Positions 42,691 through 55,290 of a stretch of 64,000 nt of DNA are shown here, in pieces. The notes below the pieces were generated by a model. It searched no databases. It worked only from the letters and a program-made list of their open reading frames with translations, and was not told the DNA's origin. The stretch comes from Chamaea fasciata. Its lineage: Eukaryota > Chordata > Aves > Passeriformes > Sylviidae. The stretch is taken from positions 2,534,820 through 2,598,819 of the forward strand of contig JARCOQ010000025.1 of NCBI GenBank assembly GCA_029207755.1, given 5' to 3'. Every line of letters starts with the position of its first letter. The stretch's first letter is position 1. The translations under genes and the position numbers were made by a program.

Positions 42691-43183
42691 AATCTTCCTC
42701 TCCATCCATCTCCATCCTCTCCCTCCTCTCCATCCATCCCAAACCTCTCATGGACCACGGTGCCAGTGGCTCCTGTCAGGTGTGGTGGCCCCTTCCCCAG
42801 GAACTGATTTTCATGGATTTCCTGCATGGATAAACTGCTGGGGACAGCACGGGACACCAGGAATTGTCAATCCCAGTCCTGGAAGTGTCAGGAGCTCTCA
42901 ATCCCAGCCCCAGGAGATTCAGGAAAGGGAATTTTCCGGAGCAAAGGGCTGTCCCCGAACCGGGCTCACCTTCCTCACATCCCAGCCTGGATTTCTCAGG
43001 AATATTGGCTTTAAAGTGTTGGTTTGGCCCCCGAGAGATGATTCCTGGTGTTATCCCTGTCCCAGGCCGAGCCTTCACTCGGTGCGCCACAAACCCAGGA
43101 GATTCCTGGACCTTTCTGGGGGCCAGATCTTCAAAATTCCTTTTGGAGAACTCAAAAAATTGGATTTCAGAAAAGCAAAGAGG

Positions 43184-43300
43184 AAGAAAAAAAAAAAAAA
43201 ACAAACAAAAAAAAAAAAAAAAAAAACAAAAACAAAAACAAAAAAAAAAAACCCCAAACCAAACCAAAAAAACCCCAAAAAACCCCAAAACAACCAGGAA
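43184..43300. repeat. A-rich tract with AAAAC repeats
   Basis: Long A runs, then AAAACAAAAAC and AACCCCAAAA units. Possibly a retroposon tail, but no body was identified. Confidence 0.85.
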
Positions 43301-43704
43301 GAAAAGCTGGAAAATGTCAAATTCGGGGAGCTTGGCAGCAAAACCTCGGAGCTGCCGGCGGGAAGGGAAGGCAGGGCAGGGATGAGGGGAGCGCGGGGAT
43401 CCCTCCCAGAAGGATGTCTGGCACTTTGGGATGGCTCCGTTCCCGCAGGATGAGGCGGGCAGGGGCCGTGCCGCCCTTCCCGGGGCTCTGCCGGGCGTTC
43501 CCGGCCGTGCCAGGCTGGAAAATCCCGGTCAGCTTCCCCCGGACGCCGCCGGGAGCTCCGGCAGCCCCCGCGCTCCAGAGCCGCATCCCCAGGGCCGGGA
43601 CGGCGTCACCGGGAGCCCGGGAGAAGCTCTTGGCTCCGGGAGAAGCTCCGGAGTTCGGGAATGAGCGAAGGGGAAAAGAATTCCGGGATGGAACCGCGGC
43701 TCAC

Positions 43705-43935
43705 GCGGCCGGGAATGGGGCCGTGGGGAGGGGATCCCTGCCCACCTTCCCATCCCAAAAAACAGCCGGGAATGGGGCTGTGGGGAGCGGATCCCTGCCC
43801 ACCCCCCCATCCCAAAAAACAGCCGGGAATGGGGCCGTGGGGAGGGGATCCCTGCCCACCTTCCCATCCCAAAAAACAGCCGGGAATGGGGCTGTGGGGA
43901 GGGGATCCCTGCCCACCTTCCCAGCCCTAAACCAG
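43705..43935. repeat. Minisatellite, about 58-bp unit, four copies
   Basis: Near-identical copies containing GCCGGGAATGGGGC(C/T)GTGG, GGATCCCTGCCCACC and CCATCCCAAAAAACA. Confidence 0.96.
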
Positions 43936-44169
43936 CCGGGAATCTGGTGTGGGAAGTGCTGGAGCAAAGCTGGCCGGGCCCCAAAACACTCCCGAGGTTT
44001 CCAGGCTCCAGAGAATTCCCGGGATTTGGGAATTCAGCTCGGGCTCGGGGTCACTTTGGGTATCCCAGCGCAGGGATCCACAGGGAGGGAGGAGGAGGAA
44101 TTCCGTGCAGATTCCAGCCATCCCAAATATCCATCCTTTCTTCCCTGGCCTCTCCATGCATCCCTGAGC

Positions 44170-44405
44170 ATCCCTGAACCTGGAACAGGATCCTGGGACC
44201 TGGAACAGGATCCCTGAGCCTAGAACAGGATCCCTGAGCTTGGAACAGGACCCCTGAACCTGGAAAAGGATTCCTGCGTCTGGAAAAGGATGCGTGAGCC
44301 TGGGGCAGGATCCTTGAGCTTGGAGAAGGATCCCTGAGCTTGGAACAGGATCCCTGAGGCTGGAAAAGGATCCTTGAGCCTGGAGAAGAATCCCTGAGGC
44401 TGTTG
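44170..44405. repeat. Minisatellite, about 21-bp unit
   Basis: About eleven copies of GGATCCCTGAGCCTGGAACA with AAAAGGATCC and GCTTGG variants. Confidence 0.94.
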
Positions 44406-46264
44406 GGGGCTGCCGGGTGTCCCCTGTCCCCTTGGAGGGGAGGGAGGATCCAGGTGACCCCCAGGGTTTGGGTTTGTACCCCGGGAGTGAAGAGGCTGAG
44501 GGTGAGGGATGAGGGATGAATCCCGGATTCTCCCAGATCCCTGCCTGGGTGCAGGGCTTGGCTGAGAGGGATCTGCATTCCCGGATCCTCCATGAGAACT
44601 CGAAAAAAAAAATTCCCATTTTATCCCGTCCTGCACAGATCCCCGTCACTGCTGAGGATGGAGACTCCGGTGCCACCTCCGGCATTCCCATCCTTCACTT
44701 TCCCAGGCTTGGGGTTGTTCCTGCAGCCATCCGGGGGAAGAATTGGGAATATTGGGAATAACTGGGAATACTTGGAAGCTGCTGAGTGGAGCTCCTCACT
44801 TGGAGAAGCTGAGCTGCTCTCCCCTCACTGAACCTGCCCTGGAATTCCTGGGAAGAGCCAAAAAACCCTGCTGGACATGGGATCCAGCCATCCCTGTTCC
44901 CAGGGCAGCTCCCGAGGGACACCAGCTGCTCCCTCTCACCCCAGATCACCTGGAAAAACCCGGGAGAGGTTCCAGCGGTGAGGAAAAGCAGGAATCAGGA
45001 AGCCGTGCCCACGGGGTGGTGCCAGGGAAGGGCTGGGCTGGAGCAAAAACGAGGTGGGAAAAACGGGAGGAGCTCCGGTTATTTGCCGTGTCCCTTCATT
45101 CCCTTTCCCAGGGAAGAGTTCGCAGCCAGAGCTGGAGCAAAACCATTCCCAGTGAAACAAACCCGGATCCCCACCTGGGATGGATCATCCGAACCAACGG
45201 GGCCTCTGGAATTTGGACCAAGCCGGGATTTTCAACTTCCAGCTGTGATTTCCCAATCCCCAAAATCCCAAAATCTCCACGCCGGCAGCGTCCATGTCCC
45301 ACCTTTGGCATTCCCAGATAATCCCTGGAAAAGCAGAGTGAGAGCAGGGAGCGGGACAAACTCACTGGGGTTTCGTTTTCATTGGAAAGTTCCCATATTC
45401 CGCTTTTTTTTTTCTGCTCCAAAATGATGCAAAAACAAAGGAAAACAGAGCCTTTGGAAAAATCTCCCTTCGGAGCCGAAGGAAACGGATTTTAGGGGGT
45501 TTTTTTTAAAAATGCAATCAAAATATTTTTCCTCCTATTTTTACCTTCAGCGAAGCCCTTGGTGGGAAAGGGAGGCTGTTTTTAGGGATGAGATTTCACC
45601 GGAATTTTTAGGGATTAGGTTTCATCCGCAGCACTCCATTCCCTGGGGTGGGAGCTGAGGGATTTTGGGGATATTTGGCCAAATTCCGTCCCCCCGAAGG
45701 TGCTGCCCCATTTCCAGGCAAAGCCTGGGGCTGAACAAATGGAATTCCGTGGCTTTTTCCCCGCTTTGTGGGCGGTGATTCCCAAATTCCCAGCTCCCAG
45801 TGCTGCTGCTCCCACACAGGAGGTGCCAGAATTCCATCCAGGTGGAATCTGGTGCCTCTTTTATCTCTGGAACGGCTGAACCTGTTCCTGACTCTTTTTC
45901 AGGTAAAGCCTGGGGCTGAATAAAGGGAATTCCGAGGGAAGGAAGGAACCCAAGGGAAGGATCCAAAGGAAAAGAAGGATCCAGGGGAAGGAATGATCCC
46001 AGGGAAGAGCCCTGGCTCCGGCCCTGGCACGGTGGCCCCGAGCTGATGTCCCTGTCCCTGTCCCCTCTCCAAGAGCTCCCGAGCACTGCTCGGCTTTGCA
46101 GGGATAAAAAAACTGGAAAAATCCTCGGGATTCTGGCCTTGTGTGGCTGGGACTTGTGAGGGGGATGATTTAATCCGGCAGAAATGCGAGGTTTGGTGAG
46201 GCCTGGATCCCTCCCTGCGCTTAAAGCGGCCACGGGGACGGCGGGGAGGGGGCCCGGGGATGGG
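44406..46264. other. Intergenic, no gene seen
   Basis: Unique DNA, slightly A/T-richer at 45390-45620. A loose repeat of AAAGCCTGGGGCTGAA occurs at about 45718 and 45903. No exon recognised. Confidence 0.5.
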
Positions 46265-46515
46265 GCAAGGGTTGGGGGTCAGGGGGATTCGGGGGGCTCA
46301 GGGAGCTCAGGGGGGTTTTGGGGTTCTCAGGAAGTTTGGGGTTTGAGGAGGGTTTGGGGGGCTCAGGGAGCTCAGGGAGGATTTGGGGGTCCGGGATTAT
46401 TTGGGGCACAGGGAGGGTTTGGGGTTCAAGGAGGGTTTGGAGCATTCAGGGAGCTCAGGGAGGATTTGGGATTCAGGGAGGGTTTGGGGTGCTCAGGAAG
46501 GGTTTGGGGGTCTGT
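46265..46515. repeat. G-rich minisatellite
   Basis: Copies of GGAGGGTTTGGGG(G/T)TC and CAGGGAGCTCAGGGAGG. The G-runs could form quadruplexes. Confidence 0.9.
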
Positions 46516-46789
46516 GGGGCTGGGGACAGGGCCTGCCCCGCTGTCACCCCGCTGGTGGCAGGGCTGAGGTGCCACCGCCCTGTCCCTGTCACCGGGAGCC
46601 CCCCGGGCTGTCCCGGGGCGGGGTCCAGCGCAGACCAGTGCTCCCAGTTCAGCCCCTTCCCTGCCCACGCTGGGGGGATGGAGCTGCTGTGGGGGTGCAG
46701 GGAACCCTCGGGAAGGGGACGGGAGCGCTCCAGGGGCAGGGCTCGCACTGGCGGGTGTGTGAGCCTGAGTTTTCCATCCCAAACCCACC

Positions 46790-47165
46790 CATTCCCAAAC
46801 TCTTCCTTCCCTTTCCATTCCCAAACCTTCCCCCTCCCATTCCCAAGCCCTTCTTCATTTCCTGACCCTCCCTTTCTACTCCCAAACCCTTCCCTCATTC
46901 CCAAACCCTACCCTCATTCCCAAACCCTCCCCTCATTCCCAAACCCTCCCCTCATTCCCAGACCCTTCCCTCATTCCCAGACCCTCCCCTCACTCCCAAA
47001 CTGTTCTCTCCCATTCCCAAACCTTTCCACTCCAAACCCCTTCCCCTCATTCCTAAACCTTCCCCTTCCCTTCCCAAACCTTCCCTGCCAATCCTAAACT
47101 CTTCACCTTTCCCCTCGTTTCCCAACCTTCCCCTCCCATTCCCAAACCCTTCCCTTCCCATTCCC
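46790..47165. repeat. C-rich minisatellite, about 18-bp unit
   Basis: Copies of CATTCCCAAACCCTCCCCT; the plus strand is nearly free of G for 370 bases. Confidence 0.93.
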
Positions 47166-47459
47166 AGCCCTCCCCTGTCCCCGCAGCTCCCTGGCTCGCA
47201 CTCCCAGCCTCTTCTCCCGGGAGATTTGCCCGTGGATTTAACACCCAGAGCAGCAGCTGAGCTCCATCCCAGGCTCAATTCTTGTTTTCCCTCTTTCCTT
47301 TAAACACCTGGCCGGGACTGGGATCAGCTCCTTTGGCTGCTTTTCCCTCTTGGAAGTGAGCAGAGCTTGTTCTGTGCAGCCTGGCGGGGCCAGCTGTGCT
47401 GGGAAACTGCACGTCCTGATCCTCAGGGATCCTGTTCCAGGCCCAGGGATCCTGAACCT

Positions 47460-47800
47460 TCATCCCTGCATCCCAATACCCCCGTATTCCCTGTATCCCA
47501 ACATCCCTACATGCCCGTATTCCCTGTATCCCTACATTCCTGCATCCCCCCCCATCCCTGTATCCCCACGTCCCCACATTCCCTGTATCCCCCTGTATCC
47601 CTCTATCCCCACATTCCCTGTATCCTCACATCCCCCCATCCCTGTACCCCCACATCCCTGTATCCCCCCATCCCCACATTCCCTGTAACCCCCATCCCTT
47701 TGTCCCCCGATCCCCACATTCCCTGTATCCCCACATTCCCTGTATCCCCACATTCCCTGTATCCCCACATTCCCTGTATCCCCGCATTCCCCGTATCCCC
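47460..47800. repeat. C/T-rich minisatellite, about 17-bp unit
   Basis: Copies of CCCCACATTCCCTGTAT; the last four to five (47715-47790) are perfect. Confidence 0.94.
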
Positions 47801-50764
47801 CGGCACATCCCGGCTCCGGGGTTAATCCTCTCCCGGCGGTGACTCAGAGCAGCCGGCGGGGCTGACTAATCCCGGCTCTCCCCGCAGAGGTCACCGCGCT
47901 CCTCCCGCGGCTCCTTCCCGCCCTCCCTGCGCAGCCCGGACCCTCCTCTCCCCCCTGCTCCCCATACCGCTCTTATCAATTATTTTTTAATTATTTTAAT
48001 TATTATTTTAATTATTTTAATTATTTTAATTGTCGCGGCTCCTGGCTGCCCGTCCCAGCGGCTCCCAGGTCCCATCCAAGGGATCCAAGGCCGGCGCTGG
48101 ATCCTCCACGATCCCCATTCCCTGCTCTTCCCAGGACGTCCGTCACTCCCCTCTCCTTGCTCGCAGCTCAAGCCCCCGGACTGCAGCATTCCTAGCGGAA
48201 AAACACCTGGATTTATCTCCCACAAAGCCGCGGAATCCCTGAGTTCCCTGCCTGTCCCTCTGATTCGGATCCCTCGGCGTGCAGGCAGGTGTCCCCAGAG
48301 GTGACAAACAGGGGCCAGGACGATTAATCACGACAAAAATCAGCGTTTAAAGCACTTTAGCTCCCGAGGAATCGCCATTCCCAGGCTGTATTCCCAGGTT
48401 TTATTCCCACATTGCGTTCCCAGGTTCCTACGAGGCACCGGGGCAGCCACAACGCCTTCGCTGCCTTTAATCAAATCCCTTCATTAGGTTGGTTAATTAG
48501 CAAGGGAGCCCTGGGAGCGCTCCCAGAGGGAATTTGTGGCAGAGCCGTTTAAGGCCCAATTAATCCAACTTCAATCTCCCGGAGCCCACTTAAACCTTCC
48601 CCATTTCCCCCCTTAAATCTTTCCCGCTGTCCCTGGTGACCCTGGGCCACCCCCGGCCAGGGGACAATCCCCTGAAAGTGCCCAAAGGGTTTGGGGGTGG
48701 TCCAGGTCCCAAAATCCCCCCACCCCCCCCAGCTCTCCCATTCCAGGGAATTCCTTCATCTGATCCTGCAGGGATCGGGGAGGGAAATGCTGAGCCCCGC
48801 CGGGTTTGTGGGGCACAGGAAAAGGATCAGGGCAGGGTGAGAAAGGCTCCTCACCCCCAAAACCCCAAATTAAACCCCAAATTGACCGGGGTTTGCCCGG
48901 CAGGGAGCACGTTCCAGCTTCCCCCAGGAGCTGCAGCTGTTCCATTCCATGATTTTAATCCACATTTCCCACCCCTCGGCACCCCAGGACAGCGACAACA
49001 ACCCCGGGACGAGGGCTGTGACCAACCCTCCACCCCCGAGGTGCCTCCGCGGCCCCGGGGCTGGCCTGGGAGCCCTGGGACAGGCCGAGGGAATGTTTGT
49101 ATCCAGGGAATTGCAATCCCAGCTGGCACCCGCGGGACAGCGAGGCTGAGGCCAGAGACCGCGGTCAGCTCCAGGGGCTCCTGCCAGTTTGGGCAGAGGT
49201 CATCCCTCACAGGTGCTGCCAAAATCCTTGGAAAAGCTGGGATTAGAGCCCCTTCCTCCCCCCCAAAAAAACCGGGACCTCTCTCAGCTCTGTTGCTGTT
49301 CCAGGGTCCATTCCAGATGGATTTGCTTCTCATTTTCCGAACTTCTGGGCCTTTGTGCTTCCTGCGGATTTTTCTAACCCCTCTGTCCTCTCTGGAATTT
49401 GCAAATCCTCCCAGCCCGCCATCCTTGGAGGGTTTTGTGTTATTTCCTCCCTCGTTCCCCGAGCCCTGTAAACAGCTGGTCCCTCAGGCCACCTCCGGGC
49501 CTGCCCTCTCCATCTTCCCGGGATTTCGGAGCCCTGAAAATCCTCGGATGGAGACGCAAAGATCCCCACGGCAAATCCCAGCTCATGGACCCCAAACCCT
49601 CCAGGCAAGACTCAGATCTCACCTGAAGCCACTCCCTGCAGTCCCAGGTGTCCCCAAATCCCAGGAAAGCCCCAGCCCAGAGTGAAGACCTTCCCTGGGC
49701 TGTCACCACTTCCCCCAGGTTTGGAATCTGGCTGGAATTTCTGGCTGGAGGTGCAGATTTCCATCCCAAAGGAGCCGAGCTGGAGCAGCTCAGGGTGTTT
49801 GGTCACTCCCTGGTCAACTCCATCGCTGTGCCTCCGGTGCTGCTCATCCCACACCTGGGAATTCCGGGCTCAGGGGTTTGAGGTGCCTTTCCTTGGGTGT
49901 GCCCAACCTCAGCCACGTCCCCTTTCCCAGCTCCCTGCATCCCTGAGCCCCATCCCCTGGGAATTCGCTCCAGTGGCCCTCAGGCTCCAAGGAAACCTTG
50001 GCAAGGTGTCAAAGCCACCTACGCCTGCCTCATCCCACGTTTCCCCTTTCCTTTTCCCTTCCCAAGGGACAATCCTGGCAGTGTCCCTCAGCTCATCCTG
50101 ATCCCAGGAGCTGGGATCGGGCAGGAATATCCTGGATGCTCTTTCCCTGTCCTGCTGTGTTCCCTGGGGGCTGCCAGCCCTTCCACCCCAACATTTCATC
50201 CCAAATCCATGGCTCCAGGCTGGAAAAGGAGCATCCTCCTGCTTCCCTCTGCCTGGGGAACTCGTCCTTCAACTGCACATTCCCTTTGACTGAGCTGCCA
50301 ATCCCATCTAATCACCATCAGGAGCCTTCCCGGGAGCTGCTGTCCTCCCTCCGTGCCCATCCCGTGTTTTCCAGAGGCCGGAGCAGAGCCAGAGCCAAAC
50401 CCGGGAGCCCCAGCACCTCCTGCTGCAGCGGCGCTGTCCCAAAATCTGCTCCGGTGTGGAAATGCCACATTGCAGCTGGGCCAAAAAGGGAATTAACCCC
50501 AAAACGGGGACAACTCGCAGCCCTGGGGGGCTCTGCTGGAGCTGAGCTGCAGCCCGGGAGGGGACAGCCCTGCAGGGGTCACCTGGGGCGATTGGGGACA
50601 GGGACGGAGGGTGGGATGGGGACAGAGGAGCATGAAACATTCCCTGCTCGCCCAGGGACTGTCCCGAGGGTGGCACGGCCCGTGGTGCCACCAGGGCCAT
50701 CGGGAGGGGGTGCTGAGCCCCCACCCGGCCCTGGAGCCGGGCTGGAGACAGCCCACCCCGGTCT
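47801..50764. other. Intergenic, no gene seen
   Basis: GC-rich unique DNA with an A/T run of TTTTAATTATTTTAA units at 47974-48032. An island at 48460-48600 has several ATTA/TTAAT motifs. No exon recognised. Confidence 0.5.
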
Positions 50765-51030
50765 GGGCCGGGATAAACACCCGGTACCCGGGATAAAAAC
50801 CCGGGGCTGGGGATAAACACCAAGTTCTGGGGATAAACACCCGGTTCTGGGGATAAATACCTGGGTTTTGGGATGAACGCCCAGTTTTGGGGATAAATAC
50901 CGGGTCCTGGGGATAAATACCGGGTTCTGGGTATGAATACCCTGTTCTGGGGATAAACCCTCAGTTCTGGGGTTAAATATCCAGTTCCCAGGATGAACAC
51001 CCTGTTTTGGGGATAAACACCCGGTTCCCG
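50765..51030. repeat. Minisatellite, about 20-bp unit
   Basis: About thirteen copies of CCGGTTCTGGGGATAAACAC with TACC and GAAC variants. Confidence 0.95.
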
Positions 51031-51904
51031 GGACACCGGCGGGGCCGGCTCCCGTCCAGGCTGTCCCGGAGCCGCCGCTGCCCCGACACCTCCTCCCTCC
51101 CTCCCTCCTTCCCTCCCTCCTCCCTGTCCCCGCGACGGCTCCAGCGAAAGGAATCTGGAAAGCTCCCGGGAGCCGCGGCTCCGCCGTTCCCAAACGTCAG
51201 GTGGAGGTGGAGGCGCAGGAAGTGTTTTCATCCCCGAGGCATCCGCGCCGCCGCTTCCAGATGCTCCGGGAGCTGCTTCCCGCGGCCTCCCGGGATCGAT
51301 CCCTCCTGCCTGGGGATTCTCCAGGCCCTTTTCCGCAGCCCCCGGAGCTGGAAAAGCATCGCTGGTTCCTGGTCCTTGTAAAAACCACCCAAGCCTGCCC
51401 GGAACAAGGAAGGTTCTGGGAGGGAAGGGGAGGCAGCAGCAGCCTGGGTGGGTGGATGGATGGAAATCTGCATCCACCTCCCTCTGGAAAGCGGATCCAG
51501 CCTCCCCCCGAGGGGTTGTGGGGCTGGGAGAGGGAAGGAGAGGGGCAGGGAAAGGAGGGGAGAGGGGAGAAGGCAGCAGGTGCCCCCTGGTTATTCCCCG
51601 GCCCCGGGGTTTTGGCGGAGCTGGAGGAATCCGTCCCGCTGGACGTGTTTTTCTCGGAGGAAATGAGACGGCGCTGCTTTAATGGGAAATCAAAACACAC
51701 CGAGCGGAGCGAGAGCAGGACACAGGCCTGGAAAAACGCTGGAGCAGTCCAGCTGTGTCTCGCCAGCAGCCCCAATGCTGCCAGGATCTGCACGGTGCCC
51801 TCGGCCATGCCCAGATCCCAACGGGAACATCCCAAATCCCAATATCGCCACAGGGATTCACTGCCCGCCCTGCCCCTGGGCTCCCCTTCCGTGCTTGTGG
51901 GGTG

Positions 51905-52012
51905 GCAGGGGGTGCTGGGGGAGAGGGAGGGAGAGAGGGAGGGAAGGAAGGAAGTGAAGGAAGTGAAGGAAGGAAGGAAGGAAGTGAAGGATGGATGGAC
52001 GGATGGATGACC
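51905..52012. repeat. Purine-rich GGAA/GGGA simple repeat
   Basis: GAGGGAGGGAGA, then GAAGGAAGTGAAGGAA and GGATGGATGGAC units. Confidence 0.88.
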
Positions 52013-54584
52013 ACATCAGCAGATCCAGCTCCAAGCAAAACCACTGATGCTCCCACCCAACTCCCCTGACATTTCCAACAAGGAACAATTCCACACCCGC
52101 CTGGAGCTCTTGGAAACTCCCGCAGGGTTCCGTGGTTTCCCGCAGGATTGGGAATGAGCACGGATACAGCCCAGCAGGGAAAGCTGGATGTGTCCGAGCC
52201 CTCCTGGGGCAGGAACCAAACTCCTGGAGGTGTGGAAGCCAAAGCTGGAGAGAGAAATGCAATCACGGGAGGTTTCCATGATCCAGCCCTGTCCTGGCTG
52301 TCCCTGAAGCTGCGCCCCGGGCTCCAGCCATGCAGGATCTGGAATCTCGGCCTGGAATTCCCTAAAAACCTGGGCTGTGCCTTGCCTTTGTTATCCCTGT
52401 GCCCATTCCCGCATTCCTGTGTCCACCCTGGAGCTCCAGCAGCTCTGAGAGCGGAGAAAAGCCTTTGAAAGTTCTCCTCAGAGGAGACCTGCTGGGATTT
52501 CTGGAGCTTTCCAGACAACCTCGTTTAATTGGGAGGGTTGGGAAGCAGCGAGGAGGGAGCCCAGGGAAAGGCTGGATGAGAGCTGGAAACACATGGATTT
52601 ATTTCAGCTTTTGGGGTTGTCCCAGTGATGCTCCAGCACCTCAAACCCCCCCGGGATCACGTTCGGGAGGAGGAGGGCAGGAAGAGAAACCTGGGAAGGA
52701 GATCCCGAATAATTCCCGCAGCCGTTTTTCCCGACAAAAAGCCCCTTCAGGCGCGCGGGAGCGGCCGCGGCCAAAGGCAACATTTGCGCCTCTGGAGCTG
52801 CAGGAAACGCCGAGATTTTCCAGCACATTCCCTGCCCCGCTCGGGGCGGGGGGGAGAGGCAGCGACCGGGGAGGCTGGGATCGGGAAAAGCTTTCCCTGG
52901 ATGGGCGGGATCAGCGCCAGCCCCCCAAAGCCACCCCACAGCTCTTCCTGATGAGCCCGGAGGCGTTTTCCAAGCGAAATCATCCCGGGATTCTTTCTCC
53001 CGGCTGCGGGACAACCCCAAAAATCCCTCGGGAATCCCTGCCGGGAGAGCGGGGACACGGCCGGGGGTGTCCACCACGAGGAGAGGGTGGAAGCGGCTTC
53101 CCAAACCCTGCAGAGCTGGAATTGGGGTCCCCAGGGGGTCCCCTGGCACCCATGGGTGCTGAACCCGAGTGGGGGGACAGGGGGGCCCCCCCAGGCACCG
53201 GCCACGTCACCGCGCGGCCGCTTCCCGGCCGAGGGGGCGCGTAATTAGTACCAGACCTCGTTAGGCTGCTGGCTAATTAACCCCGCGCCTCTGCGGCTTT
53301 CCCTGCCAGCACGGCAGCGATTTCCTCGTGGATTCGGGGGGAAATCCGAGGAAAACGCTGGGAAATCCGCCCCGGGCTGTGAGAGGAGCCCCCTCGGGGG
53401 CATCATCCGGGGCTGGTGACAATTTTATGGAGCCCCAAACCAAAAAAAAAAAAAAATCCTTTCCACCCCTCCCGGGTGGCAGCGGGAGGAGGATCCAAAA
53501 TCCTGCCGGGATTTTTTGGGGGGGTGATTCCCAATCCCAACACTTTGTGGGGTGGGGTGTCCCGGTGTTTGCTCCTGGCTCCTTGTTAGACACACCTGGA
53601 GGGAGACATTTACCCAGGAGCTCCCGTTATTGAACAGCCGCGGCTGGAAAAGTCGGGAAAAATGAAAAAGAAAAGAAAAAAAAGAAAAAAAAAAAAAGCC
53701 GCTGTTACTTCCCAGAGGAAAAACTCGGGGAGAGGATCCCGGCGGGGCGTTTCCTCCGGCAGCTCCACAGCAAAGGGGAATATCCCCTTTTTAAAATAAA
53801 GAAAAAATAAAGAAAAATTAAAAGAAAAAATAAAGGAAAATTAAAGAAAAATATTCCTTTAAAATAAAGAAAATAAAAATACCGCCAGAGGGAATGACCG
53901 GGATGCGCTGCTGGAATATCCCGGAGCCACCAGCGGGGCTGGGACACTCCTGGAGCATCATTCCCCATCCCTCGGCAGCCCCCGGGGGCGTTCCTGGCGA
54001 GGATTCATTAAACTCTCAGCGCGGGGCGCCGGGGTGTGGGTGATGGTGAATTATTCATCCCTCCAATAACGCGGCTGATTAATTAACGGAAAGGTCAGGC
54101 CGGCTGGAAGCGCGGGATTGTCGGGAAAAGCCGCTTTGGGATTGGGAGGATTCGCTGCCGGCTGTTCCTCGCGGCCCGGAGCAGCGCGGAGCCGCACGTT
54201 GCCGCTGGAAAAGTGGGAATATCGGAGCTCGGAGAGGAGAGGGAGGAGCGGCCGGCGCTGCCTCCTCCCGGCAGGAGAACCTGGGGAGCCGAGCAGACCC
54301 AGAGTTTCCACATCAGCAGGGAAGCGATTCCCTCCCCGCGGCGCCGGCAGGGAGCGGCCGGTGCTCCCGAATTCCAGCGGGAATGAGGGAAATCCCGGCA
54401 GCGGGAGCGCTTTTCCCGGAGGTTATTCCTGAGCCCCGCGTTTGGGCACCCCCTTCTCTTTCCTTGCCCTTCCAGAGGGAGGAAAGCAGCCGGGGTGGCT
54501 TTTCCCGGGAATTTTGGGAACATTTCCAACCTTTTCACACCCTCGTGGCCCTGACACGGGGCTGTGGCAGCAGAGGGACACAAA
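52013..54584. other. Intergenic, no gene seen
   Basis: GC-rich unique DNA. Two A/T islands, 53238-53285 and 54005-54090, hold clustered TAATTA/ATTAA motifs. Simple A-rich tracts lie at 53440-53455, 53660-53697 and 53790-53880. No exon recognised. Confidence 0.5.
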
Positions 54585-55290
54585 GGGAGAGCTCAGGGCA
54601 TCCCAAATCCAGGTTTGGCCTTTCTCTCATTCCTGGGACAGCAAAGGGAGAGCTCAGGGCATCCCAAATCCAGGTTTGGCCCTTCTCTCATTCCTGGGAC
54701 AGCAAAGGGAGAGCTCAGGGCATCCCAAATCCAGGTTCGGCCCTTCTCTCATTCCTGGGACAGCAAAGGGAGAGCTCAGGGCATCCCAAATCCAGGTTCG
54801 GCCCTTCTCTCATTCCTGGGACAGCAAAGAGAGGGCTCAGGGCATCCCAAATCCAGGTTTGGCCCCTCTCTCATTCCTGGGACAGCAAAGAGAGGGCTCA
54901 GGGCATCCCAAATCCAGGTTTGGCCCTTCTCTCATTCCTGGGACATCAAAGGGAGGGCTCAGGGCATCCCAAATCCAGGTTTGGCCCTTCTCTCATTCCT
55001 GGGACAGCAAAGGGAGGGCTCAGGGCATCCCAAATCCAGGTTCAGCCATTCCCACATTCCAGAGACAGCAAAGGGAGGGCACAGAGCATCCCAAATCCAG
55101 GTTCAGCCCTTCCCTCTTTCCCAGGAGACCAAATGGAGGGCACAAGACATCCCAAATCCAGGTTTGGCCCTTCCCTCATCCCCGGGAGAGCACAGGGAGC
55201 TCTCAGAGCATCCCAAATCCAGGCTCAGCCATTCCCAAATTCCCAGGAGAGCACAGGGAGCCCTCAGAGCACCCCAAATCCAGCCCCGCG
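54585..55290. repeat. Minisatellite, about 60-bp unit
   Basis: About eleven to twelve copies with AGCTCAGGGCATCCCAAATC, CAGGTTTGGCCCTTCTCTC and ATTCCTGGGACAGCAAAGG. Copies in the first half are nearly identical; the right-hand copies degenerate. Long open frames follow from the unit length. Confidence 0.96.

Noticed and set aside
41650..43453. Open frames of about 360-420 codons on the plus strand
   Set aside because: They arise from the 60-bp array at 42030-42690, which is open in all three plus frames; flanks have no protein similarity.
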